64,000 nt of DNA from Streptomyces scabichelini (GTDB lineage: Bacteria > Actinomycetota > Actinomycetes > Streptomycetales > Streptomycetaceae), in contig NZ_JAAKZY010000024.1 of the NCBI RefSeq assembly GCF_011045015.1, forward strand, positions 1 through 64,000, given 5' to 3'. Position 1 is the first letter of the stretch; each line of letters begins with the position of its first letter. This document shows positions 41,506 to 50,206 of this stretch, piece by piece. The notes below the pieces were generated by a model. It worked only from the letters and a program-made list of their open reading frames with translations, was not told the origin of the DNA and made no database searches. The position numbers and the translations under genes were made by a program.

Positions 41506-42339
41506 TCACCGGCTCTCCTGACGTGCGATGCCGAGATAGTGGCCCAAGCGGAGCTCCAGCTCTTCGGGACCCGTTTCGGCAGCGAGCTTCTCGAAGTGGG
41601 GCAGGAATGCCTGGACCCCTGGCCAGGTCAGGGAGCTCAGGAATTGCGTGTAGGCCGCTCGCAGGTCGGCATCGGGCGGGAGCGTCGCCCGGTTGACCTG
41701 GGCCTTGGCGGCTGCCAGCGCCGCCTTGTCGAATGACGCCAGCCGGGTTGCCATACCGTCCACGAAGCCGTCCAGTTCGGCGTCGGCGACGGTGCGAGTC
41801 ACCCATCCGTAGCGTTCTGCCGTGTCGGCGTCGTAGTCATCGCTGCTGAGGATGGCTTCGAGTGCCCGATCCCGTCCGATGAGTCGGGGCAGGTGTTCTG
41901 TGCCCCCGCCGCCGGGAAGAATCCCGCCGCCGACCTCGGGCTGGCCGAACACCGCGTGCTCGCGGCTGGCGTAGCGCAGATCGCAGGCCAGGGCCAGTTC
42001 GTCCCCGCCACCCCTGGTCCGTCCGCGGATGGAGGCGATGCTGATGAACGGAGCTGTGGACAGCCGTATCACGAGATCGGTCCACGCCGGCGTCGCCTCC
42101 GGATCGGACGGCATGAAGTCGGCAGCCCGGCCGAGATCGAAGTGGTTGAAGAAGTAGCCGGGTGTACTGCTGGTGAAGACGGCGACGTGAACTTGCGGGT
42201 CCTCGCTCAGCTCCGTGACGACCTCGACCAGTCGGGACACGGTCTCCCCGACGATGAGATTCACTGGTGGATTCGAGAATGTGATCTTGCGGATTCCTGG
42301 TGTCAGCCGCTCCACGCTGATCGTGCTGGGTTGCGTCAT
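41506..42339 (-). CDS. Enoyl-CoA hydratase/isomerase family protein
   Basis: This 277-residue crotonase-fold protein has the two oxyanion-hole segments (VFTSSTPGYFFNHFDLG and SIRGRTRGGGDELALACDLR). The active-site region is FGQPEVGGGILPGGGGTEHL. The first catalytic Glu position (in GGGDELA) and the second (in QPEVG) look occupied. A hydratase, isomerase or dehalogenase of an acyl-CoA is expected. ATG 42339 has GGAG at a good distance; the TTG further upstream is less likely. Nearby are an esterase and an acyl-CoA ligase fragment, suggesting acyl-CoA metabolism. Confidence 0.88.
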   Translation of the reverse strand: MTQPSTISVERLTPGIRKITFSNPPVNLIVGETVSRLVEVVTELSEDPQVHVAVFTSSTPGYFFNHFDLGRAADFMPSDPEATPAWTDLVIRLSTAPFISIASIRGRTRGGGDELALACDLRYASREHAVFGQPEVGGGILPGGGGTEHLPRLIGRDRALEAILSSDDYDADTAERYGWVTRTVADAELDGFVDGMATRLASFDKAALAAAKAQVNRATLPPDADLRAAYTQFLSSLTWPGVQAFLPHFEKLAAETGPEELELRLGHYLGIARQESR

Positions 42340-42448
42340 CGTTCGCTCCAAGGGTGATCCTGACGGTTCGTCAGGGACGGGTGTTCGTCGGGGCGCCCTG
42401 AACTGGCAGAGGCGACGCCCTCTACGCGATCCGTATGTCGGTCTGCCT

Positions 42449-43384
42449 TCACCTTCGGTCGGCCCACAGTGCGCCCTCCAGCGCCCGTGCCTGCCGGCGC
42501 CAGAACTCCCGCGAGACCTCGGCCTTGGGAAACACGAGGTCGAAGCCGTGGAAAGCGCCGGGGACTACGAGGAGGTCGCAGGGGACGCCGCTGTCACTCA
42601 GCCGACGCGCGTACTCGACGTCTTCGTCGTGGAAGAGATCGAGGGTGCCGACGCCGATCCAGGCCGGAGGAAGACCGGTGAGATCCTTGCGGCGGGCTGC
42701 GGCCGAGTACGGGGAGACGTCCGGGCCCGCGACGGCGTCGCCGAGGTAGGACGACCAGCCGTACCGGTTGCTCTTGGGCGTCCAGACGCGCACCTTGAGG
42801 GTGTCCAGGTCGGTTCTCGTCGTCGTGCGGTCGTCCAGCATGGGGTAGAGGAGCAGTTGGAACACCGGCCGGATCTCGGCCCGGTCATGGGCGAGCAGTG
42901 CGAGGGCCGCGGCGACTCCGCCGCCTGCGCTGGCACCGCCGATCGCGATGCGATCGATGTCGATGTGCAGGTCGCCCGCGCGCTCGGCCAGTCCACGCAG
43001 CGCGGCGTAGGCGTCCTCGACCGCAGCGGGCGCAGGATGGTCCGGCCCCAGTCGATAACGAACCGCGGCGACGGTGATGCCGAGCTCGCGGGCGAAGGCG
43101 ATGTTCGTACGGTCGTCCTGCTCGGGTGCGCCGAAGATCAGCCCGCCTCCGTGTATCCAGAGCAGCGCCGGAGCCGCCGCCTTCAAGCCGGTTGGCTGGA
43201 AGACGCGAAGCGAGACGGGAGGTGCGTCCTTCGGCCCGGGCACGACCATCTCCTGAACCGTGACGTCCGTCCCTGGATCTGCCGAACGCCACTTCACGCT
43301 CCGCACGAGGCGCGACGACAGACGTCCGTAGGACACATTGGGGAGAAAGCGACCTCGTTTGAGATCGGGGTGGAAGGCACTCAT
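42449..43384 (-). CDS. HSL-type alpha/beta hydrolase (esterase/lipase)
   Basis: This 311-residue protein has the hormone-sensitive-lipase oxyanion motif WIHGGGLIFG and the nucleophile elbow GGASAGGGVAAA. The catalytic Asp is near GTLDLFHDED, and the His is in FHGFD. It would hydrolyse small esters in the cytoplasm. The ATG at 43384 is chosen with GAGGA upstream, since the longer frame lacks family similarity in its first 30 residues. It follows the fusion gene and precedes the crotonase on the same strand with gaps of over 100 bp, so separate promoters are possible. Confidence 0.9.
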   Translation of the reverse strand: MSAFHPDLKRGRFLPNVSYGRLSSRLVRSVKWRSADPGTDVTVQEMVVPGPKDAPPVSLRVFQPTGLKAAAPALLWIHGGGLIFGAPEQDDRTNIAFARELGITVAAVRYRLGPDHPAPAAVEDAYAALRGLAERAGDLHIDIDRIAIGGASAGGGVAAALALLAHDRAEIRPVFQLLLYPMLDDRTTTRTDLDTLKVRVWTPKSNRYGWSSYLGDAVAGPDVSPYSAAARRKDLTGLPPAWIGVGTLDLFHDEDVEYARRLSDSGVPCDLLVVPGAFHGFDLVFPKAEVSREFWRRQARALEGALWADRR

Positions 43385-43656
43385 CGGGTCCTCGTTCTTT
43401 CCCACCACCAAGGGTGTACGGAATCGTCTGGCCACCCGGCCGGTGGTCGGCGTCGAGAGTGGGGACGGTGACAAAGCCGGTGCGACGTAACCGATGGGCT
43501 AGTCGTCGGCCGACACGAGTACGCGCGCCGCGGCGGCCCGGCACGCAGCCGCGTGAGACTCTCGCGGACCAGATCGGGCAGCGAGGACGTCGGTCCCCTT
43601 CCAAGCGCTTGAAGGCGACGAGCCACAACCACACCCTGTCCACGCCCCGGCGGCCG

Positions 43657-45405
43657 TCAGAACATCGTGTTGTCGTTGGCGGAGGTCTCCGGCACGTCCT
43701 GTACGGCGTCCCAGTGCTCGACGATCTTTCCGTCCCTGACCCGGAAGAGGTCGAGGACCGCCCGGCCGCGCTCGCCCGGCGCGTCGACGTAGTGGCTGTG
43801 GACGGCCACCAGGTCGCCCTCGGCGATGATCCTCTTCGGCTCCACGCTCAGCTGCGGGAACTGCTCGATGTACGCGCCCAGTCCGGCCTTCACGCCGGCC
43901 ACCCCGTCGGGGATGTTCGGGTTGTGCTGACGGTACTCGGGGGCCACGTAGGTGTCGATGGCGGACAGGTCCTTGCGGACCAGGAGCTGGTCGACGAACG
44001 CGGTGACCAGCTTCTTGTTGTACGCGGTGAACCACCGCTGCTCCGGCGCCTCGGTCTGCGGCCGGCTGAGGGTGGAGAACATGTCGTTGCCGTTGGCCGT
44101 GGTCGCCGGCACCTCCTGGAGGATGTCCCAGTGCTCGGCGATCTTCCCGTCCTGGAAGCGGAAGATGTCGAAGACGGCCATCCCGTGGGTACCAGGAGCC
44201 GGGACGACATTGGAGTGCAGGAGCACCAGGTCGCCCTCGGACAGGACCCGCTTGGTGTCGTACGCGGTGTCCGGGTACTGCTGCCGCCAGGCGGCACCGA
44301 ACGCCTTGAGGGCCTCGGGGCCGTCGGGGGCGAGCGGGTTGTGCTGGATGTAGTCCGGCCGTACGTGGCGGTCGATGACGGTCGTGTCGCCCCCGTCGAA
44401 GACGGTTGTGAGGGATTGGGCGATCTGCTTCTTCACTGTCCCTTCCACGGTCAGCACGATCTTGCCGGTGGTGCGGCCGGTCTCGCCGAGCGTGTGGGCC
44501 TTGGCGGCCTCGGCGAGCGGGAAGGTGGCCGCGATGTGGGCGCGCAGGGCGCCGGTTTCGACGAGGTCGGCGATGGCTTGCATGCCGGCGCGGTCGGCCT
44601 CGACGAGGAGGGACTCGTAGCGGATGCCCCGCCCTGCGATGTCAGCCAGCTCGTCGGGGTCGATGGGTACCGGAAGGATCGAGACGAGGGTGCCGCCCGG
44701 GCGCAGCACGGCCAGGGAGCGGGCGCGGGCGGCGGTGTCCAACGAGACCGGGTCGAGGACCACGTCGATGTCCTTGACCGCCTCGGCGATGTCGACCGTG
44801 TGGTAGTCGATGGCCTCGTCGACTCCGATCGAATGCAGGAAGTCGTGCTTGGCGGCGCTGGCGGTGCCAATGACGTACGCGCCGCGGGACTTGGCGATCT
44901 GGACGGCGAGATGGCCGACGCCGCCGGCGGCCGCGTGGATGAAAACGCGCTGCCCGGGCTGGACATCGGCGGTGTCGACGAGTGCCTGGTAGGCGGTCAG
45001 GGCGGCGAGCGGCAGGGCGCCGGCCTGGACGTGGTCGATGCCGGCGGGCTTGTGGGTGAAGGCGCGGGCGGGGGCGGTCACGTACTCGGCGTGGGCGCCG
45101 ACCCCGTGGGGGTAGGGCAGCATGCCGAAGACCTCGTCGCCCGGCTTGAACAGGGTGACGCCGGTGCCGACGGCCTCGACGACGCCGGAGACGTCCCAGC
45201 CCAGGGTGAGGGGCAGGCCGCCCGCGGTCATGGGCTGGGCGCGGTTCCACCAGTCGGTGGGGTTGACCCCGGCCGCTTGGACGGCGATCAGGATCTCACT
45301 CAGCCCCGGCTCGGGCCGGGGTAGTTCGACTTCCTTGAGTACCTCGGGGGAACCGTGGGTGTCCTGGCGGATGGCGCGCATGGTGGTGGTATTGGGGTTC
45401 GTCAT
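43657..45405 (-). CDS. Three-domain fusion: quinone oxidoreductase-like MDR plus two SnoaL-like domains
   Basis: The 582-residue frame is open without interruption. Residues 1-320 form a zinc-free medium-chain reductase (VNPTDWW, then AAAGGVGHLAVQIA at 158-171 for NADPH). Residues 323-446 are a SnoaL-like domain (RHVRPDYIQHNPLAPDGPEA, then DIFRFQDGKIAEHWDILQEV). Residues 457-582 are a second, similar SnoaL domain (YVAPEYRQHNPNIPDGVAGV, then RVRDGKIVEHWDAVQDV). Both SnoaL units end ANxNDMF-like. Activity could combine reduction with a hydration or cyclisation step. The ATG at 45405 is 36 bp from a perfect palindrome (45442-45455). It is divergent from a GlxA-type regulator that has the same operator. 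Confidence 0.9.
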   Translation of the reverse strand: MTNPNTTTMRAIRQDTHGSPEVLKEVELPRPEPGLSEILIAVQAAGVNPTDWWNRAQPMTAGGLPLTLGWDVSGVVEAVGTGVTLFKPGDEVFGMLPYPHGVGAHAEYVTAPARAFTHKPAGIDHVQAGALPLAALTAYQALVDTADVQPGQRVFIHAAAGGVGHLAVQIAKSRGAYVIGTASAAKHDFLHSIGVDEAIDYHTVDIAEAVKDIDVVLDPVSLDTAARARSLAVLRPGGTLVSILPVPIDPDELADIAGRGIRYESLLVEADRAGMQAIADLVETGALRAHIAATFPLAEAAKAHTLGETGRTTGKIVLTVEGTVKKQIAQSLTTVFDGGDTTVIDRHVRPDYIQHNPLAPDGPEALKAFGAAWRQQYPDTAYDTKRVLSEGDLVLLHSNVVPAPGTHGMAVFDIFRFQDGKIAEHWDILQEVPATTANGNDMFSTLSRPQTEAPEQRWFTAYNKKLVTAFVDQLLVRKDLSAIDTYVAPEYRQHNPNIPDGVAGVKAGLGAYIEQFPQLSVEPKRIIAEGDLVAVHSHYVDAPGERGRAVLDLFRVRDGKIVEHWDAVQDVPETSANDNTMF

Positions 45406-45441
45406 GCGTCCAGCGTCGCGGTCTGCCACTCCCGGGCGCCA

Positions 45442-45480
45442 TGGCATGAATGCCAACTTTCAACGGGATCACGCCATGGC
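45442..45480. repeat. Duplicated operator/start segment, copy A
   Basis: The 39 bp from 45442 to 45480 recur at 45622-45660, exactly 180 bp away, with three differences. Copy A holds a perfect inverted repeat TGGCAT-GA-ATGCCA (45442-45455), near the fusion gene start. It ends with GCCATGGC, so a small frame (ATG 45474 to 45574) mimics the start of the regulator gene. Confidence 0.8.
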
Positions 45481-45621
45481 GTGCGTTCGTCGATTCATTG
45501 CGTCGGCCGCACCCGGGCTCGCCGGAACCCTGACACGTCATCGTCAGAACATGGACTTGTGGCGTGCAAGGTGACGCTGCACGTGATGCGTCCAGCGCGT
45601 TGCCATCACCGTCCGATATCG

Positions 45622-45660
45622 TGGCATGAATTCCAATTTTCGACGGGATCACGCCATGGC
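45622..45660. promoter_or_regulatory. Duplicated operator/start segment, copy B (true start of the regulator)
   Basis: TGGCAT-GA-ATTCCA (45622-45635) is the same operator as in copy A with one mismatch. It lies 20 bp before the regulator ATG (45656). The two operators are inferred to bind the GlxA-type regulator at both divergent promoters. Confidence 0.65.
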
Positions 45661-46615
45661 ATCCATTCACCGAGTCGTCGTCCTGGCCGTAGACGGGGTG
45701 TACCCCTTCGAACTGGGCATTCCCAGCCGGGTCTTCGAGGCGGCGGACGGCCGCTACGAGGTCCTCACCTGCAGCGTCGACGGCCGCCCGGTCCGCACCA
45801 ACTCCGACTTCTCGATCACCGTCGAGCACGGCCCGGAGGCGCTGCGCACCGCCGACACCGTCGTCATCCCGCCCTTCACCACCACCGCCGTCACGACGGA
45901 AGTGCCACGGGCCATGACCCAGGCGCTCGCGTCCGTGGCACCAGGCGCCCGCCTCGTATCGATCTGCACCGGCGCCTTCGTCCTCGCCGCAGCCGGTCTC
46001 CTCGACGGCCGGCCGGCCACCACCCACTGGATGGCCGCGGACCTCTTCCGCGCATGCTTCCCACAGGTCGCACTGGATCCCGACGTCCTTTTCATCGACG
46101 ACGGAGATGTGCTGACGGCGGCCGGTGCCGCCTCCGGGCTCGACGTCTGCCTGCACATCATCCGCAAGGACCACGGCAGTGAAGTCGCCAACCAGGTGGC
46201 CCGCATGTGCGTCGTCCCTCCGTGGCGCGACGGAGGACAGGCGCAGTACATCCAGCACCCGGTGCCCGAGGCCACGGCCAGCGGAACGGCCACCGCCCGT
46301 CAGTGGGCGCTGGAGAACCTCCACGAGCCGATGACCCTGACGGACCTCGCCGAGCACTCCCACATGAGCCTGCGCACCTTCGCCCGCCGCTTCACCGAAG
46401 AGGTGGGCATGAGCCCGGGACGCTGGCTGATCCAGCAGCGCGTCGAACGGGCACGACACCTCCTGGAAACCACCGACCTGCCGGTGGACGAGATCGCCGG
46501 CCAAGTCGGCTTCGCCGGCGGCACATCGCTACGGGAACATCTGCATGCCGCCATCGGCGTCTCACCGCTCGCCTACCGGCGCACCTTCCGCGGCGCCCTG
46601 TCCCCCACGCACTGA
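45656..46615 (+). CDS. GlxA family (DJ-1/PfpI plus AraC HTH) transcriptional regulator
   Basis: This 319-residue regulator has an N-terminal class I glutamine-amidotransferase-like domain (HRVVVLAVDGVYPFELGIPS; nucleophile region LVSICTGAFVLAAAG). A C-terminal AraC HTH pair follows (LAEHSHMSLRTFARRFTEEV, then AGQVGFAGGTSLREHLHAAI). ATG 45656 is chosen because the preceding in-frame ATG (45626) lies inside the operator. It is divergent from the three-domain fusion gene. The same palindrome is present before both genes, so it is probably an autoregulator and controls the fusion gene. Confidence 0.92.
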   Translation: MASIHRVVVLAVDGVYPFELGIPSRVFEAADGRYEVLTCSVDGRPVRTNSDFSITVEHGPEALRTADTVVIPPFTTTAVTTEVPRAMTQALASVAPGARLVSICTGAFVLAAAGLLDGRPATTHWMAADLFRACFPQVALDPDVLFIDDGDVLTAAGAASGLDVCLHIIRKDHGSEVANQVARMCVVPPWRDGGQAQYIQHPVPEATASGTATARQWALENLHEPMTLTDLAEHSHMSLRTFARRFTEEVGMSPGRWLIQQRVERARHLLETTDLPVDEIAGQVGFAGGTSLREHLHAAIGVSPLAYRRTFRGALSPTH

Positions 46616-46746
46616 GCATCACCGCACACACCGCTCTCACTCTGCGAACGCGGTGACGAACCAGCGCCCGCCACGGCCGGGGAATGCCCTTCGCCGAGAC
46701 AGCACGCACCCGTCCACGCCCCAGGGTTCGCGCCACACCCAGCGCG

Positions 46747-46820
46747 CCTCGTACGCCCGCATCGTCGAGGGCATCAGACCGCCGCCGACGGACAGAGCTG
46801 TGCCGGACACAGACACCGGG
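46747..46820. repeat. Dispersed repeat, copy 2
   Basis: This is the second copy of the element at 36101-36170, in the 262-bp spacer between the AraC gene and the LysR gene. It can encode SYARIVEGIRP, GntR-like, in the plus sense but no gene continues from it. Confidence 0.6.
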
Positions 46821-46877
46821 TCGTATCGACCAGCCCGCCCTCGCCGGCCTCAGCCACCACGGCACCCGCCCCCTCCT

Positions 46878-47831
46878 CTAGGCGTCCTTCTCGGCACACA
46901 CCTGAACAGCGGTGCCGTCAGGAGGAGACAGCAGGGCGTTGGTCTCTTTTGCCACGTCAATGAATCCGGCCAGTACTGGACTGTCGTTCTCACGTGCCCA
47001 GATGAGTCCCATTTCGACGTCGAGCGGTTCGTCCTGGAGTGCGCGGTAGGTGACCCCGGTTTTCTGGATGCGGCGCACCGAAGCGGGAATGAGCGCGACG
47101 CCCACGCCGCTCGCCACAAGCCCCGCGATGGTCTGGACGAGAGCTGCTTCTTGGACGACTCGGGGTACGAAGCCGCCGCGACGGCACTGCTCCAGGATGA
47201 TTTCGCGAAGGCCTTGGCCGCTGTGTCCGCCGACGAGCACGAAGGGCTCGTCGGCGAGGTCGCTGACCTGGATCTTCCGGCGGGCGGCGAGACGGTGGCC
47301 GGGCGGGAGTACCGCCACCAGGGGTTCCCGTGAGATGGCCGCGGACATGAGGTTCCGGTCGCCGAACGGATACCCGTCGGCGAAGGGGAGATAGAAACAG
47401 CCGCAGTCCAACGATCCGTCACGAAGGTCTCGCACCTGCTGCTCGGGCGTCAGTTCGTGCAGGTCGAGCCGTACGTCGCTGAAATGTGCTCTGAAATTGC
47501 GAAGAATGGGCGGAAGATTCTCCGTGGTCGCGGAGGGAACGAATCCCAAAGCCAACCTGCCCCATTCGCCTTTCGCGGCTCTCCTGGCGTCCTCGACGTT
47601 ACTGCGAAGCTGGTCGAGAAGCTCCTGTGTGCTCTCCTGGAAGGCGCGGCCTGCCGCCGTGAGCTTCACCCTGCGTGTGGTGCGCTCGAAGAGAACCACG
47701 TCCAGCTCCTCCTCGAGCTGACGGATCTGAACGCTCAGCGGCGGCTGAGTCATGTTGAGCCGGTCCGCCGCGCTGCTGAAGTTCAGCTCCTCGGCGACAA
47801 CCAGGAAGTACCGCAGCTGCCGCAGCTCCAC
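46878..47831 (-). CDS. LysR regulator of the hydroxyquinol genes
   Basis: This 317-residue LysR protein has the HTH ELRQLRYFLVVAEELNFSSA, then LNMTQPPLSVQIRQLEEEL. The effector domain is like those of CatM/BenM-type regulators (VASGVGVALIPASVR, then ARENDSPVLAGFIDVAKE). It is divergent from the dioxygenase gene at 47941, separated by 109 bp. CatR-like proteins activate their dioxygenase genes when an aromatic intermediate binds. It is therefore the likely activator of the following operon. The inducer is inferred only. Confidence 0.92.
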   Translation of the reverse strand: MELRQLRYFLVVAEELNFSSAADRLNMTQPPLSVQIRQLEEELDVVLFERTTRRVKLTAAGRAFQESTQELLDQLRSNVEDARRAAKGEWGRLALGFVPSATTENLPPILRNFRAHFSDVRLDLHELTPEQQVRDLRDGSLDCGCFYLPFADGYPFGDRNLMSAAISREPLVAVLPPGHRLAARRKIQVSDLADEPFVLVGGHSGQGLREIILEQCRRGGFVPRVVQEAALVQTIAGLVASGVGVALIPASVRRIQKTGVTYRALQDEPLDVEMGLIWARENDSPVLAGFIDVAKETNALLSPPDGTAVQVCAEKDA

Positions 47832-47940
47832 CTCCCACGGCCCTCCCTCGTCTGTTCAGTGCCCATGACGTCAGTGCCCATGGCGCCGCTGATCTATTCG
47901 CAGCATGTATAGATCAAGAGGTTAATGAGAATTGGACAGG

Positions 47941-48888
47941 ATGAATAGCGGATACGAGCATGTAACCCAACCTTCACAGATCGGTGAGTCCGCGATGAAC
48001 GCATCCTCGATGTTCAGTGAGGGCAGGTCCGCCGAGATCGTTGTCGCGAGCTTCGGCGCGGACACCGATCCGAGACTGAGGAAGGTTCTCGGCTCCCTCG
48101 TCCGGCACCTGCACGACTTCGTCAAGGAAGTCGAACTCACCAATGAGGAGTGGGAGTTGGCGATCGCCACGCTCACCGAGACCGGTCAGGCGTGCACCGA
48201 CGTACGGCAGGAGTTCATCCTGCTGTCGGACGTACTGGGCGTTTCGATGCTGGTCGAGACGATCAACAACCGTTCTCTGGAGCTGGCCACCGAGTCCACC
48301 GTGCTCGGCCCCTTCCACATGGTCGAGTCACCCCCCAGGAAACAGGGCGACCTCATCGCGCTGGACGGCAAGGGCGAACAGTGCCTGGTCACCGGGCGCG
48401 TCACGGACGAGGCGGGAACCCCGCTCGCGAACGCCGAAGTCGACGTCTGGCAGGCGAACGCCGAGGGCTTCTACGACGTGCAGCAGCCCGGAGTCCAACC
48501 CGATCGCAACCTCCGCGGCCTGTTCACCACGGACGAGCACGGCGAGTTCTGGTTCCGCTCCATCGTTCCCCGCTTCTATCCAATCCCCGTGGACGGCCCC
48601 GTCGGCCGTCTGCTCGCGGCCACACACCGGCACCCGAACCGGCCCGCGCACGTGCACTTCCTCGTGACCGCCGAAGGGCACCGGCCGTTGGTCACTCACC
48701 TGTTCGTCAAGGACTGCCCGTACATCGGCTCCGACGTGGTCTTCGGCGTCAAGGAAAGCCTCCTGCGCGACTTCGCCCAGGTCGACGACCCCGCCCGTGC
48801 GGTCGAACTCGGCTTCGACAACCCGTACCGCGCCGTCCACTTCGACATCACCCTCCTCAGCGAGACCGCCCAGGAGACCGGCCGATGA
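47941..48888 (+). CDS. Intradiol ring-cleavage dioxygenase (hydroxyquinol 1,2-dioxygenase type)
   Basis: This protein of about 315 residues has an N-terminal helical linker (DPRLRKVLGSLVRHLHDFVK, then GQACTDVRQEFILLSDVLGVS) and a C-terminal catalytic domain. The Fe(III) ligands are visible: Tyr in EGFYDVQ, Tyr in PRFYPIP, and two His in NRPAHVHF. The linker plus FHMVESP matches hydroxyquinol and catechol 1,2-dioxygenases. Cleavage gives maleylacetate or a muconate. Coupling to a maleylacetate reductase favours hydroxyquinol. ATG 47941 is used; a later ATG at 47995 is possible. The stop overlaps the next start (ATGA). Confidence 0.93.
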   Translation: MNSGYEHVTQPSQIGESAMNASSMFSEGRSAEIVVASFGADTDPRLRKVLGSLVRHLHDFVKEVELTNEEWELAIATLTETGQACTDVRQEFILLSDVLGVSMLVETINNRSLELATESTVLGPFHMVESPPRKQGDLIALDGKGEQCLVTGRVTDEAGTPLANAEVDVWQANAEGFYDVQQPGVQPDRNLRGLFTTDEHGEFWFRSIVPRFYPIPVDGPVGRLLAATHRHPNRPAHVHFLVTAEGHRPLVTHLFVKDCPYIGSDVVFGVKESLLRDFAQVDDPARAVELGFDNPYRAVHFDITLLSETAQETGR

Positions 48889-49955
48889 ACCAGGCACGAA
48901 CCTTCGCGTACCAAGCGCTGCCGATGCGTGTGGTGATGGGCCCCGGCGTAGTCGGCCGGCTGGCCGACGAGATCGACCGGGCAGGACTCAAGCGGGTGCT
49001 CGTCCTGTGCTCCCCTCAACAGGAGGAGCTCGGCCACGCCGCCGCGCATCTGATCGGCGACCGCGCCGGCGGAGTGCACCCCCATGCCCGTATGCATGTC
49101 CCCGTCGAATCCGCCGCGGAGGCCGGCGACCGCGCGGTGGAGTTGGGGGCCGATGGCTGTGTCGCGGTGGGTGGCGGTTCGGCGATCGGTCTGGGCAAGG
49201 CGATCGCCCTGGACCATGGCCTCAAGCTCATCGCGGTGCCGACGACGTACGCCGGTTCGGAGATGACCTCCGTGTGGGGGCTGACCGAGAACGGCCGCAA
49301 GCGCACCGGCAAAGACCTCCGGGTGCTGCCGGTCAGCGTGCTGTACGACCCCGAACTCACCCTGAGCCTCCCGGCTGTCGCCTCCGCGACCAGCGGCATG
49401 AACGCCATCGCGCACGCCGTCGAAGCTCTCTACGCCCCGGACGCCTCACCGATCATCAGCCTGATGGCCGAGGACGGAGTGCGCTCCCTCGCCACAACGC
49501 TTCCCGCCGTGGTGGCGGACGGCGCGGACACCAAGGCGCGCGCCGAGGCCCAGTACGGTGCCTGGCTGTGCGGGGCCTGCCTCGGCGCCACCACGATGTC
49601 CCTGCACCACAAGCTGTGCCACACGCTCGGCGGCACCCTCGACCTGCCGCACGCCGATACCCACACCGTCGTCCTGCCGCACGCCCTCGCCTACAACCAG
49701 CCAAGCACCCCTGCGGCGGTCGCCGCGCTCGAACGCGCGCTGGGCGGCTCCGACCCGGCGGTGGCACTGTGGGAACTCGCCCGAAACCTGGGCGCCCCGG
49801 GCTCGCTGCGCGAACTGGGCATGAAGGAAGAAGCGATCGACCAGATCGTCGAGCTGGCACTGGCCGACCCTTACGCCAATCCGCGCGAAGTCACCTCCGA
49901 GGGCCTCACCCGGCTGCTGCGCCGCGCCTGGTCCGGCGAACCGCCGATCGCCTGA
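48885..49955 (+). CDS. Maleylacetate reductase (iron-containing alcohol dehydrogenase family)
   Basis: This 356-residue protein has the NAD-binding motif VAVGGGSAIGLGKAIAL and the metal site region SGMNAIAHAVEALY with HKLCHTLGG. ADTHTVVLPHALAY follows, as in maleylacetate reductases of chlorophenol and resorcinol pathways. It reduces maleylacetate to 3-oxoadipate with NADH, which then enters the citric acid cycle through CoA derivatives. The ATG overlaps the dioxygenase stop by four bases, so the two enzymes are made in equal amounts. The pair is the lower part of the hydroxyquinol pathway. Confidence 0.94.
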   Translation: MNQARTFAYQALPMRVVMGPGVVGRLADEIDRAGLKRVLVLCSPQQEELGHAAAHLIGDRAGGVHPHARMHVPVESAAEAGDRAVELGADGCVAVGGGSAIGLGKAIALDHGLKLIAVPTTYAGSEMTSVWGLTENGRKRTGKDLRVLPVSVLYDPELTLSLPAVASATSGMNAIAHAVEALYAPDASPIISLMAEDGVRSLATTLPAVVADGADTKARAEAQYGAWLCGACLGATTMSLHHKLCHTLGGTLDLPHADTHTVVLPHALAYNQPSTPAAVAALERALGGSDPAVALWELARNLGAPGSLRELGMKEEAIDQIVELALADPYANPREVTSEGLTRLLRRAWSGEPPIA

Positions 49956-50140
49956 AACCGTCCGCCGTCCGCCGTCCGCTCCATGCATCTCGTACGAGCG
50001 CACCGAAGTAACCACCACTGACCGCCACCGACGCGGAGGTCATCCGTGAATTGGTTTCTTTCACGTCGAGTGCGCAACGGTCCTTTCTGGAATCCCACAA
50101 GCGGTGTCGGCGGAGAACTCGGCTACCATGACGTCCTCGC

Positions 50141-50164
50141 CGATACCGATACCGATGCCGATAC
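50141..50164. repeat. Hexanucleotide array, CGATAC
   Basis: Four copies of CGATAC (one reads CGATGC) stand about 40 bp before the NTF2-like gene. They are in the 251-bp spacer after the reductase gene, which shows no other feature. Confidence 0.75.
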
Positions 50165-50206
50165 CAAGACCGCCACCATCGCGCTCAGAATTGGGAAAGA
50201 AGTCCC

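Noticed and set aside
43414..45324. Plus-strand 636-codon frame opposite the fusion gene
   Set aside because: Gly/Val/Arg-rich antisense shadow with no recognisable domain.
48150..49955. Plus-strand frame joining an upstream stretch to the maleylacetate reductase
   Set aside because: The upstream part is an out-of-frame shadow of the dioxygenase. The reductase starts at its own ATG with ATGA overlap.
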